Assembly (NCBI RefSeq): GCF_028421645.1
Contig: NZ_CP116887.1
Span: 247,001-311,000 of the forward strand
Direction of reading: 5' to 3'
Source: Aneurinibacillus sp. Ricciae_BoGa-3
Lineage (GTDB): Bacteria > Bacillota > Bacilli > Aneurinibacillales > Aneurinibacillaceae
Length of the DNA stretch: 64,000 nt
Below, piece after piece: positions 26,073 through 34,014 of the stretch. Made by a program: the position numbers and the translations under genes. Under the pieces are notes generated by a model. The model did not search any database. It was not told where the DNA came from and saw nothing but the letters and a program-made list of their open reading frames with translations. How positions within the stretch are numbered: the first letter of the stretch is position 1; each line of letters opens with the position of its first letter.

Positions 26073-26100
26073 TGCGCCCCGCATGGGTAATATAAATAGC
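26072..26100 (+). mobile_element. Short 5'-end remnant of a group IIC intron
   Basis: GTGCGCCCCGCATGGGTAAT follows directly after the ctc terminator T-run. Group IIC introns start with GTGYG, have a GCCCGGCATGGG-type 5' sequence, and insert just behind terminator hairpins. Only about 29 bases match and no reverse transcriptase frame follows, so this is a truncated scar. Confidence 0.5.
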
Positions 26101-26305
26101 AATGTTATTCCTCATTATGGGGATTTATAGAAAATAGTTAAGATATATTGTATTTTTAATCAATTAATTTTATTATTATACAAAGTAGTTCGTCTGTAAT
26201 AATTACTTTTAAAGAAGGTGTATGAATAGAAAAGCAGTGCAAATTGTGGGTAGAAGACCGTATATTATTAAATTCGAGTACGATATACAGAAGGGGAACA
26301 GTTAA

Positions 26306-27025
26306 TTGATTAAGCTAATTGGAATTCTTGTAGTGGCACTTGGATTTGCATTTCGGTTTAACACACTACTGGTTGTGATGGTATCTGGGATTGTCACAGG
26401 GCTGGTGGCGGGCATGTCCTTTAATGATATCATCGAATTGTTCGGGAAATTCTTTATTGATAATCGTTATATGTCTCTCCCTATTATTTTGACACTACCT
26501 GTGATTGGGGTTCTTGAGCGTTACGGTTTAAAAGAAAGGGCGGAGATGTTGATACAAAAAGCAAAAAACGCAACAACAGGTCGTGTGCTGTTGACCTACT
26601 TGTTTATCCGTGAGGTGTTTGCAGCAATAGGTCTTAACATTGGGGGTCATGCACAGACTGTACGCCCATTAGTGGCACCGATGGCGGAAGGAGCCGCAGT
26701 AGGACAATTTGGTGAAATTTCAACTAAGACAAAGAATGACATCAAGGCATATTCTGCTGCGGCTGAAAATACAGGATTCTTTTTTGGGGAAGATATCTTC
26801 ATTGCTACAGGCGGCATATTGCTGATGAAAGGCTTCTTTGATTCAATTGGTATGAATGTTGAAATATGGAATATGGCACTCTGGGGAATTCCCACTGCAA
26901 TCACGGCTTTACTTGTTAGTTGGTTTCGTTTCTATAGGCTGGATAAGCGAATTGCTAAAGAAGCGGGTGCTGCCTTCTCCAAATCGAATGCTGAGGATCA
27001 GGTGAACGTAAAGGAGGCACAATAA
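26306..27025 (+). CDS. DUF969-family membrane protein (5-oxoproline transporter subunit type)
   Basis: A TTG start at 26306 lies 9 bases behind AAGGGG. The 239-residue product has about five to six hydrophobic helices and the family-like segments LPVIGVLERYGLKERAEMLI and GGHAQTVRPLVAPMAEGAA. DUF969 and DUF979 proteins are encoded as pairs and are annotated as subunits of a 5-oxoproline (pyroglutamate) transporter, often near pyroglutamyl peptidase. No peptidase gene is seen here. Its stop codon overlaps the ATG of the DUF979 gene, so the pair is translationally coupled. Confidence 0.85.
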   Translation: MIKLIGILVVALGFAFRFNTLLVVMVSGIVTGLVAGMSFNDIIELFGKFFIDNRYMSLPIILTLPVIGVLERYGLKERAEMLIQKAKNATTGRVLLTYLFIREVFAAIGLNIGGHAQTVRPLVAPMAEGAAVGQFGEISTKTKNDIKAYSAAAENTGFFFGEDIFIATGGILLMKGFFDSIGMNVEIWNMALWGIPTAITALLVSWFRFYRLDKRIAKEAGAAFSKSNAEDQVNVKEAQ

Positions 27026-27987
27026 TGCATTTAGTTACCCTTGATGCCATTTACTATTTACTTGGTATTATTGTTGCCTTTGTTGCCATACGGGTAGCAC
27101 TTGATAAGAACCATCCCAACCGTGTGGGTTCAACCGTTTTCTGGAGCATCTTCGCTATTACATTTTTATTCGGAAACCAAATTCCGCCACTTTATGTAGG
27201 TTACCTTGTATTGATTATGGTGGTCATTGCCTCTCTCGGCAGAGTAACAAAGTCAAATAAGGAAGAGGCAGATATTGAAGAGCGTGAAAGACACGCACAG
27301 CGATTAAAGAATACAGTTTTTATTCCAGCACTGTTTATCCCTGTTTTTACGATTATTGGTACCCTAACACTTGATAAAATCCACTTTGGTTCGGTTTGGC
27401 TTGTTGATCCTAAAAAGGTAACGATAATTGCCCTGGCAGTAGCAACGATTATTGCATTTGTAGCGGCACTACGTATCACTAAAGCAAAAGCCACTGTTCC
27501 TTTAAATGAAGGGAGTCGTCTGCTTCAAGCGGTCGGGTGGGCTGTTATACTCCCGCAGATGTTGGCAGCACTTGGAGGTATTTTTGCTAAATCAGGAGTA
27601 GGCAACGTGGTTTCTGGAATTGTTGGAAATCTTCTCCCGACCCAGTATTCGTTTGTTGCAGTAGCGGCTTATTGTTTGGGCATGATGCTGTTCACTGTTG
27701 TGATGGGCAACGCCTTCGCTGCATTTGCAGTAATTACTGGAGGAATCGGAGTACCGCTAATCGTGCACATGCATGGTGGAAACCCGGCGATTATGGCTGC
27801 CCTAGGTATGTTTGCAGGCTATTGTGGAACGCTGATCACACCTATGGCGGCGAATTATAACATTGTTCCTGCAATGCTTTTAGAATTAAAGGACAAAAAT
27901 GCTGTTGTTAAAGCACAAATACCTACAGCAATTCCAGTGTTTATTATTAACATGCTGTTGATGTATTTTCTTGTGTACCGTTTTTAA
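27025..27987 (+). CDS. DUF979-family membrane protein (5-oxoproline transporter subunit type)
   Basis: ATG 27025 overlaps the previous stop and has AAAGGAGG upstream. The 320-residue product has about nine hydrophobic helices, with the signature region GNAFAAFAVITGGIGVPLIV and a late stretch CGTLITPMAANYN typical of DUF979. It is the partner of the preceding DUF969 protein in the membrane. The pair ends at a strong terminator. Confidence 0.85.
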   Translation: MHLVTLDAIYYLLGIIVAFVAIRVALDKNHPNRVGSTVFWSIFAITFLFGNQIPPLYVGYLVLIMVVIASLGRVTKSNKEEADIEERERHAQRLKNTVFIPALFIPVFTIIGTLTLDKIHFGSVWLVDPKKVTIIALAVATIIAFVAALRITKAKATVPLNEGSRLLQAVGWAVILPQMLAALGGIFAKSGVGNVVSGIVGNLLPTQYSFVAVAAYCLGMMLFTVVMGNAFAAFAVITGGIGVPLIVHMHGGNPAIMAALGMFAGYCGTLITPMAANYNIVPAMLLELKDKNAVVKAQIPTAIPVFIINMLLMYFLVYRF

Positions 27988-28001
27988 TATTTTGTAACAG
28001 T

Positions 28002-28047
28002 AAACCGGTCATTCACTCTTTTGATGGTGAATCGCCGGTTTTTTTGT
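28002..28047 (+). terminator. Intrinsic terminator of the DUF969/DUF979 operon
   Basis: AAACCGG...CCGGTTT outer stem with inner ATTCAC / GTGAAT, followed by seven T. Confidence 0.9.
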
Positions 28048-28098
28048 AGGCAGGCGCCCTTTCTATTGGGTTGCATATAATATTTTGATTCTTTGCTG

Positions 28099-28127
28099 TT
28101 TACGAAAATCATTTTATAGCATATAAT
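28099..28127 (+). promoter_or_regulatory. Probable vegetative (sigma-A type) promoter of the TauE/SafE gene
   Basis: TTTACG at 28099-28104 and a perfect TATAAT at 28122-28127 are spaced by exactly 17 bases, about 40 bases before the gene start. Confidence 0.7.
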
Positions 28128-28166
28128 CATATGAAATTACTTGGTTTTCGGATGGGGGATATAAAT

Positions 28167-28931
28167 ATGAGTATCGGAATTGCGGTTATGGGGCTAGTGG
28201 TAGGATTTTTGGTGGGCATGACGGGAGTAGGAGGCGCTGCTCTTTTAACTCCTGTTTTAATATTACTAGGAATTAATCCTACTATCGCGGTCGGAACGGA
28301 TCTTTTTTATAACTCCATCACAAAACTGTTCGGAGGTATTCAACATTGGAGACAAAAAACAGTGAATGTCCAGATGGTTAAATATTTAGCTTTAGGGAGT
28401 ATTCCTGGTGTTGTTTTAGCTATAGGAGCTTTGGAACTTTTCGGATCTTTTTACCATAATCAAGAGCAAGTTATCAAACATGCACTGGGTTACGTTTTGG
28501 TATTGGTCGCCACGGCCATTGTAATACGAACTTTTTTTGACAAAAAGTTACGACCTAACATGTGGCAAGTAAAACCGTTAGAAGAAAAGAAGGGTATGAC
28601 CATCCTCATTGGAGCTGTCTTCGGTTTTATTGTTGGTCTTACTTCGCTTGGCTCCGGTTCCCTCTTTGCCGTTGCTATGGTGTATCTGTATCGAATGAAG
28701 ACATCAGAATTAGTGGGGACGGATATTGCTCATGCATTCCTCCTGGTATCGGTTGCGGGGATACTCCACGCTGGTTTAGGGAGCGTAAACTATATGCTTG
28801 TGGGTAATCTTCTGTTAGGTTCCATCCCAGGGGTACTCCTCGGCAGTACATTATCATCTAAAATTCCCGCCAGACCCCTGCGTGCCGTCGTAGCAGTGCT
28901 TATCCTTATTAGTGGATTGAAACTTGTCTAA
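28167..28931 (+). CDS. TauE/SafE-family anion exporter
   Basis: ATG 28167 is chosen because GGGGGA lies 7 bases upstream; the ATG at 28131 is only a few bases from the predicted -10 element. The 254-residue product has about eight helices in two repeated halves. The family motif appears twice as GFLVGMTGVGGAALLTPVL and GFIVGLTSLGSGSLFAVAM. Members export sulfite, sulfoacetate or other sulfur/organic anions; the substrate is unknown. It is monocistronic. Confidence 0.85.
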   Translation: MSIGIAVMGLVVGFLVGMTGVGGAALLTPVLILLGINPTIAVGTDLFYNSITKLFGGIQHWRQKTVNVQMVKYLALGSIPGVVLAIGALELFGSFYHNQEQVIKHALGYVLVLVATAIVIRTFFDKKLRPNMWQVKPLEEKKGMTILIGAVFGFIVGLTSLGSGSLFAVAMVYLYRMKTSELVGTDIAHAFLLVSVAGILHAGLGSVNYMLVGNLLLGSIPGVLLGSTLSSKIPARPLRAVVAVLILISGLKLV

Positions 28932-29047
28932 AAGAAAGGGTTAAGGACCCACAGTGCGTAAATCAATCCCCTCTGGGCAAAATATGTTCCGGGACTGCGC
29001 TGGCAAACCAGCAGCACTTCCCTATCACAGATCGAGGAGTGAGATAG

Positions 29048-29296
29048 ATGGCTGAAAACAACAATCGCAATCAGAACGATGCTGGAGGCCCCAATGCGAC
29101 GAACGCTGTTGACGGCAACTCTGCTGAAACTGTAGCAACCGTGGGTACAGGTGTTGTGGGTGCCATCGTGGGTTCCTTTTTTGGGCCGCTTGGTACTATT
29201 GCGGGTGCCGTAGCTGGTGCTGCATTGGGTAACCAGGCAGGTGCGGGTGTCGATAACTATGCGCAAAACGTGCGCGGTGCTGGCGGTAACAAGTGA
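29048..29296 (+). CDS. Glycine-zipper protein, 82 aa
   Basis: ATG 29048 follows GAGGAGTGAGATAG. The N-terminal third is rich in Asn, Asp and Gly (MAENNNRNQNDAGGPN). The centre is a glycine-zipper segment (VGTGVVGAIVGSFFGPLGTIAGAVAGAALG), and the tail is Gly/Asn-rich. Such zippers insert in or oligomerise on membranes. There is no cleavable signal. Its architecture resembles the 132-residue glycine-zipper protein of the ATPase operon, but the two are not close copies. Confidence 0.65.
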   Translation: MAENNNRNQNDAGGPNATNAVDGNSAETVATVGTGVVGAIVGSFFGPLGTIAGAVAGAALGNQAGAGVDNYAQNVRGAGGNK

Positions 29297-29380
29297 CGTG
29301 AAAAAGCTGGATAGATTTTACATTGCTTGTTAGTACTGACGATGGGTCATCTCCGTCGACTCTCTCTACTGTGATTCAAG

Positions 29381-29415
29381 GAAGCTCCAGGCGTTATTCG
29401 CTCGGGGCTTCTTCG
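29381..29415 (+). terminator. Terminator hairpin interrupted by an intron remnant
   Basis: GAAGCTCC / GGGGCTTC stem; the expected T-run is replaced after a few bases by GTACGCCCGGCATGGG, the start of a group IIC intron remnant. Confidence 0.55.
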
Positions 29416-29417
29416 TT

Positions 29418-29500
29418 GTACGCCCGGCATGGGCATTATCTATAGGGTTGAAGTCCCGAATGGTGACGGCAGTAGTAGCCATAGCATAAGGCAAGACCTT
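29418..29500 (+). mobile_element. 5'-end remnant of a bacterial group IIC intron (about 83 bases)
   Basis: The stretch begins GTACGCCCGGCATGGGC, continues CTATAGGGTTGAAGTCCCGA, then contains a GACGGCAGTAGTAGC segment and AAGGCAAG. From memory this follows the 5' end of Geobacillus-type group IIC introns (GTGYGCCCGGCATGGGTG, then CTATAGGGTGAGAGTCCCGA, then GAAGGCAGAAGTA). It lies right behind a hairpin, the usual insertion site of this class. No reverse transcriptase or 3' domains follow, so it is truncated. The next gene remnant begins at 29501. Confidence 0.65.
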
Positions 29501-30012
29501 CTATGTATATATGAATATACGTTCCTTCTTTTCTTTGAGACGTTCAAATGCGAGGATGGTTTCATTGATGCTTATGTCGAGTATGTAACCAATCCGTTTA
29601 ATAACAAAAGCGACTTCCTCTGCGGAAAGTCCATGCTCTATGCTGATTTTAGTAATTGTTCAACAAAGACAACTCGAATCGTTGGATAGAGAACAACAAC
29701 TTCTGAAATTCTTCCCCTTAGAGAAGCTTCCCGTCCTCCCATCCTTTTGCTCCATTCAGTAAGTCCTTCTGGTAATTCTTTCTCATTGCTAGCACCGGAA
29801 TCTCCTAAAAAACCTATAAATTCAGCATAGATAATAAATCCCTGTTCTATTTCTTCTTTAGGAACTTCCAATTTAATTCGGTCAATAATATCTTCAACGA
29901 TTTCAACCGCCAATAATGCTTTATTTTTAGTGAGATATAGCGGAAATCTCCACTTGCATACTTTCATCAGCATCTGGTCATGATAATATCGTGGATAAGA
30001 CCTCCACACCAC
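29501..30012 (-). pseudogene. Frameshifted gene of unknown function
   Basis: A minus-strand frame opens near 30012 and stops at 29638. The frame one base over continues without a break with a very protein-like sequence (KISIEHGLSAEEVAFVIKRI...ETILAFERLKEKKER) to TAG at 29501-29503, and has no start codon of its own. A single-base shift near 29645 would join the two into a protein of about 165-170 residues. No family is recognised. Its 3' end touches the group II intron remnant, which suggests shared rearrangement. Confidence 0.5.
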
Positions 30013-30180
30013 TATCGAAGAATAACACGAAGCAACGTTAAATCGTTGTAGTCTGATTAGGTTTTTGCGATACGTGATAAAATCATATACTGTACGGATT
30101 TATGCAGACTCTAGACTGAATCAGACGTGGTTCGGTCTCTTCGTGTCTGAGGCGGCAAAATATAATCAGGAGGTTCCAAA

Positions 30181-30330
30181 ATGACATTTGACCTTATCGT
30201 AAATTTTGAAAGAGGGCGTAGAACATTCGTGGAGGTTAACGCAAAGGACAGCAAAGAAGCATTCCAAAAAGCATACGAACTTCACCCAACAGCAAAAAGT
30301 GTTGGTTTTTACATAGGCAGATTTATTTAA
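30181..30330 (+). CDS. Small protein, 49 aa, unknown
   Basis: ATG 30181 has an ideal ribosome site (CAGGAGG, 7 bases upstream). The peptide starts MTFDLIVNFERGRRTFVEVN, continues with a helix (KDSKEAFQKAYELHPTA) and ends SVGFYIGRFI. This beta-alpha-beta pattern looks like a compact folded domain. It is an independent small gene in a decayed region; no operon partner is visible. Family not recognised. Confidence 0.55.
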   Translation: MTFDLIVNFERGRRTFVEVNAKDSKEAFQKAYELHPTAKSVGFYIGRFI

Positions 30331-30448
30331 TGATGTAGCTGTATGTGCTTCCGCAAAACAAGTTCGTAGAACGTATAAATCTCACGAACTACCTTTTATC
30401 AACTTGTGAATCAACACGAGGAACAGCAACGGCATCGTATATCGGCGA

Positions 30449-30779
30449 ACTAATAACGTTTATTATGAGGTAAGCGAGCGTCAAAAGTTTGATGTTCTTT
30501 CCCGTTTGTTGGACGTTGAAAACCCGGAATTGACGATCGTATTCGGACGAACAAAAAAGGCGGGTAGATGAATTAAATGACACATTAAATAAGAGAGAAT
30601 ACATGGCTGATGGCTTACATGGGGATCTGAATCAGAATGAGAGGGATGTTGTGATGAAGAAATTTCGTGAGGGAAGCAACGAAATTTTAGTAGCAACAGA
30701 CGTTGCTGCCAGAGGAATTGATGTTTCGGGGGTGACGCATGTCTACAATTTTGATATCCCTCAAGATCCCGACAGCTAA
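30449..30779 (+). pseudogene. Internal fragment of a DEAD-box RNA helicase (CshA-like)
   Basis: The fragment encodes part of the second RecA domain: [32 protein letters not shown], then after a one-base frameshift near 30557 [25 protein letters not shown], and [30 protein letters not shown]. The motif [11 protein letters not shown] is conserved in DEAD-box proteins. It stops exactly where the next conserved motif (YVHRIGRTGR) should begin. The N-terminal domain with its Walker and DEAD motifs and the C-terminus are absent, so this is a recombination scrap. A full-length copy is presumably elsewhere in the chromosome. Confidence 0.85.
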
Positions 30780-31153
30780 TAAACCTCTTCATTCAAAAAA
30801 TCAATAGCCTGATTTTCAGTGAATCCTTTGACTAACGCTAGTTCACTAGTTAAAATGTCCTTTGCATTGTCCAGCATTCTTCTTTCGCTTGTATTCAGCC
30901 TTTTTGTTTCATTCATATGCATTAAATCACAGATGACTTCAGCACCTTCTTGTATATCGCCCGTTTTGATTTTATCCATGTTTATACGATACCTTTGATT
31001 CCATGGAAGTAATGGTTCAAATTCTCTATCGTTAAAAACAAGCAATGTATTTTCCAATGTAAGCATATGCAACTTATCTTCCCAGATAGCTGCTTTGGTA
31101 TGCTCGATAATCTTACTTATAAAAAAAGCTTGAATTGGGCTGGCATTCTTCAT
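30776..31153 (-). pseudogene. CarD/CdnL-family transcription factor, N-terminal domain degenerate
   Basis: Residues from about 45 (EPLLPWNQRYRINMDKIKTG, then EGAEVICDLMHMN and LNTSERRMLDNAKDILTSELALVKG) match the helical C-terminal domain of CarD-type RNA-polymerase-binding regulators. The N-terminal Tudor-like RNA polymerase interaction domain is missing or scrambled in the first 45 residues, and no ribosome site precedes ATG 31153. The 3' end overlaps the DEAD-box fragment by a few bases, so both ends look rearranged. It may be non-functional; a truncated active protein cannot be excluded. Confidence 0.6.
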
Positions 31154-31317
31154 AATTAAACTTAATTAGAAACTTATAATGGGGATAATTACTTCTACTT
31201 TGATGTCGTTATTGGTTCTTTAAACCTTGATTTCATCTGATTTCGTTTTTATTTATAAAGGTGTACCTTTGTAAACGAATATTTTATCGGGACGTCCATT
31301 AAAAGACTTTGTCAAAT

Positions 31318-31345
31318 AAAAAAGCCCATAGCACCGCTATGGACT
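31318..31345 (-). terminator. Leftward hairpin terminator
   Basis: Read on the minus strand, AGTCCATAGC GGT GCTATGGGCT is followed by TTTTTT. No minus-strand gene remains upstream of it. Confidence 0.6.
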
Positions 31346-31483
31346 CGCATGGAAAAATTTCCGATTAGCAGAAGAAAACGACTGTTAGCGCTGAAATCGT
31401 TAACAACAAACTTTATACTCCTGGAAATTTACTAATAATCCACATTCAGATAAGAGTCATAAAATGTTCAAACATCTGCAAAT

Positions 31484-31512
31484 TAAAAAAGCCCAAGCAC
31501 CGCTCTGGGCTG
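31484..31512 (-). terminator. Second, related leftward hairpin terminator
   Basis: On the minus strand AGCCCAGAGCGGTGCTTGGGCT is followed by TTTTTT. It shares the AGCGGTGCT core with the hairpin at 31318-31345, suggesting duplication. Confidence 0.6.
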
Positions 31513-32009
31513 TATAGAATGGTAAATATTACTCAGGTTGGACGTTTAGAAAAAAATCAACAGTTGCATGCGTAGTGCTATGAATAAACCACGTATTTCC
31601 GCTTCTCATTCATTATAGCATGGATTAGGAAAATAAAACAGTGTTTCCAGAAACTAGCCAATTGGGGAAGTGTAGGGGATGAATAAATAGCAGAAGTAAC
31701 GATGAATGTAGTTTTGCTTTCACATACGCAGTTGTCTTATGATTTTTTACGTAGTATGGGACTTGTCTATCCGGTGCCCGGCACATCAATAATTTTGGAA
31801 TTGTCGTTTGGAGAATGACTGAAAATTAGTATTTACATATGCTAAAATTTGAAAAAAAAGATGTGCCAAAGTCTGACACGCTGAATGGGAGAGGAGCAAT
31901 GGCGAAAGATTGATATTGCTCAATTGTTAATATTCACGATACTGTTGTAATTTATCCAATCGGTGATGCAGGCACATCAGAAAGACGGAGCAAAATAATG
32001 TTGAACTTG

Positions 32010-32038
32010 TTGATATTTGGAAATACATATGCTATAAT
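32010..32038 (+). promoter_or_regulatory. Sigma-A type promoter of the cold-shock gene
   Basis: TTGATA at 32010-32015 and TATAAT at 32033-32038, spaced by 17 bases. It precedes a leader of about 145 bases. Confidence 0.7.
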
Positions 32039-32044
32039 AAATTT

Positions 32045-32188
32045 AAAGGTTAAATATGTATTGATGTTTATAATTCACATGTTATCAGGGGTTATATATC
32101 GATGTATATGTCCCGTGATAATATGTGAATTTTTATTTTCTACGGTTAATATCAAAACATATTATAATATATCTATTGGAGGTTCTTA
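32045..32188 (+). promoter_or_regulatory. Long 5' leader of the cold-shock mRNA, possible RNA thermosensor
   Basis: Transcription from the predicted promoter would give an untranslated leader of about 145 bases before ATG 32189, AU-rich and ending in ATTGGAGG. Long structured leaders that refold at low temperature are a known feature of csp mRNAs; the fold here is not computed. Confidence 0.5.
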
Positions 32189-32389
32189 ATGAACACAGGT
32201 ACAGTAAAATGGTTTAATGCAGAAAAAGGTTTTGGTTTTATTGAAGTTGAAGGTGGAGAAGATGTGTTTGTACATTTTTCTGCAATCACTGGTGATGGAT
32301 TTAAATCTCTTGAAGAAGGCCAACGAGTAAGTTTTGACATTACTCAAGGCAATCGCGGAGCTCAAGCTGAAAATGTTGTGAAGTTATAA
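32189..32389 (+). CDS. Cold-shock protein (CSD, CspA/CspB family)
   Basis: The 66-residue product is one complete cold-shock domain, with RNP1 as KGFGFIEV (residues 13-20) and RNP2 as VFVHF (residues 26-30). It opens [11 protein letters not shown]. Such proteins bind single-stranded RNA and DNA and melt mRNA structures in the cold. ATG 32189 follows TTGGAGG. It has its own promoter with a long leader and its own terminator. A membrane desaturase follows 400 bases downstream. Confidence 0.95.
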   Translation: MNTGTVKWFNAEKGFGFIEVEGGEDVFVHFSAITGDGFKSLEEGQRVSFDITQGNRGAQAENVVKL

Positions 32390-32403
32390 ACTGTAAATGG
32401 TTA

Positions 32404-32438
32404 GGCTGTTAACAACAATGTTAGCAGCCTTTTTTTGG
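32404..32438 (+). terminator. Intrinsic terminator of the cold-shock gene
   Basis: GGCTGTTAACA / TGTTAGCAGCC stem with one mismatch, followed by seven T. The next 350 bases up to the desaturase start hold no recognisable gene. Confidence 0.85.
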
Positions 32439-32789
32439 TGTATAGGAAGTATGAATCTTACTTATACACACAGGCGGTTTTTTATCAAAATAAATACACA
32501 TGATTCGAACGTCAGTGTCGTATTTTCGACCATTGATGACATGATTAATTTTTATTCCAACAAACAGAGTTGCAGAGAAAAGTAGACGATCTGAGCAATT
32601 TAAAGAATCACACAAGCAAGGAAAGGGATGGTATCTCATAATTTCTTCATTTATCTTCACTTTTTGGGGTGGATGACTTTTGCTTGGCTGCCTCGTTTAC
32701 ATTGCCTTTTCGAACCGAAAGGTCAGAAACCTCTATGCAATTTAGGGAAATCCATTGCTGAGAATGGTTTCCAAGAAAAGGGGGTTACA

Positions 32790-33782
32790 ATGAAATCACT
32801 ACAAGAATACACCCGATGGAAGAAGGACATGGCTCCTCACGGTAAATCAGATTTGAGGAAGAGCGTCTGGCAGCTGGTCAATAGCATCGTTCCTTTCATC
32901 CTGCTGTGGGGTCTCGCTTATGTAAGTCTGTCTATTTCAATATGGATCACAATGGCGCTTACAATTCCGGCAGCCGGATTCATGATCCGAATCTTCATTA
33001 TATTCCATGATTGCTGTCATCTGTCGTTCTTCGATGGGAAGAAGGCGAATACGATCATCGGAACGATAACGGGGATCCTCACCTTCTTCCCTTATGAACA
33101 ATGGAAAAATGAGCATTCCATTCATCATGCGACTAGCGGAAATTTAGGCTGTAGAGGCACAGGCGACATATGGACGCTGACTACGAAGGAATACGCGGCG
33201 CTCTCCCCATGGAAGCGTCTAGGATACCGCTTATACCGCAACCCATTTGTCATGTTCGGGCTCGGACCGGTATTTATTTTCTTGATTGTATACCGTTTGA
33301 ACCGGAAGAGCGCCAGACGCAAAGAGCACATGAACACGTACCTAACGAACGCGACGCTAGCCGGCTTGATGGGACTGCTCTGTTGGTCGTTGGGCTTGAA
33401 GGAGGTCCTACTTGTGGAGGGGACGATCCTCTACCTGTCCGGCGTTGCGGGCATATGGCTCTTCTACGTGCAGCATCAATTCGAGGATACCTATTATGAG
33501 CGTGCGCATGAGTGGGATTTCGTAAGTGCGGCGATGCGCGGGAGTTCCTATTATAAGCTGCCCAAAATCCTGCAATGGATGACGGGGAATATCGGCTTCC
33601 ACCATATTCATCATCTGGATCCTCAGGTGTCGAACTATAACTTGCAGCAAATACACGAGAGCAACGCCGCACTGCATGACGTTCCTACCATTGGACTTCG
33701 TTTGAGTCTGCAGGCGCTTCGATACCGGCTGTGGGACGAGAGTAGCAAGCGATTTGTGGGGTTTAGGGATCTTAAAGGATAA
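32790..33782 (+). CDS. des: Membrane acyl-lipid fatty acid desaturase
   Basis: The start ATG 32790 lies behind AAAGGGGG; the frame is open to 32628 without a ribosome site. The 330-residue product has the three histidine boxes of membrane desaturases: HDCCH near residue 73, HSIHH near 109 and HHIHH near 272, which bind the di-iron centre. Paired membrane helices lie between them. It resembles Bacillus Delta5 desaturase Des, which fluidises the membrane after cold shock. The two-component regulator DesKR is not in the window. The second half (about 33170-33780) is visibly more GC-rich than its surroundings, perhaps a sign of separate ancestry. Confidence 0.88.
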   Translation: MKSLQEYTRWKKDMAPHGKSDLRKSVWQLVNSIVPFILLWGLAYVSLSISIWITMALTIPAAGFMIRIFIIFHDCCHLSFFDGKKANTIIGTITGILTFFPYEQWKNEHSIHHATSGNLGCRGTGDIWTLTTKEYAALSPWKRLGYRLYRNPFVMFGLGPVFIFLIVYRLNRKSARRKEHMNTYLTNATLAGLMGLLCWSLGLKEVLLVEGTILYLSGVAGIWLFYVQHQFEDTYYERAHEWDFVSAAMRGSSYYKLPKILQWMTGNIGFHHIHHLDPQVSNYNLQQIHESNAALHDVPTIGLRLSLQALRYRLWDESSKRFVGFRDLKG

Positions 33783-34014
33783 ACAATTGGCAGATCGTAG
33801 TTTCTCGCGGTCTGCCAAATATCATAGTATCTTTGACCAAATGGCACATGGTATTGGTGGGTGGATAAGTTAATTCGGAAGAAAAACTGCTTATTGTGTT
33901 CGAATAGCTGCGCCGTTAATTCGGTTGGAGGCATAATTATTATTCCTAACACGAAATATGACGCTATCATAACGCATTCCTTTAACTGGTAACATGTATA
34001 AAGGGGGCGTTAGC

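Larger units (their letters stand above)
31154..32009. other. Gene-free stretch of about 850 bases
   Basis: I see no convincing coding frame. It holds two similar leftward hairpin terminators at 31318-31345 and 31484-31512 and AT-rich sequence. Two short motifs containing ACATATGCTA with T/A-rich flanks occur near 31834 and 32024; the second belongs to the cold-shock promoter, so the first may be a decayed duplicate. Confidence 0.5.
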
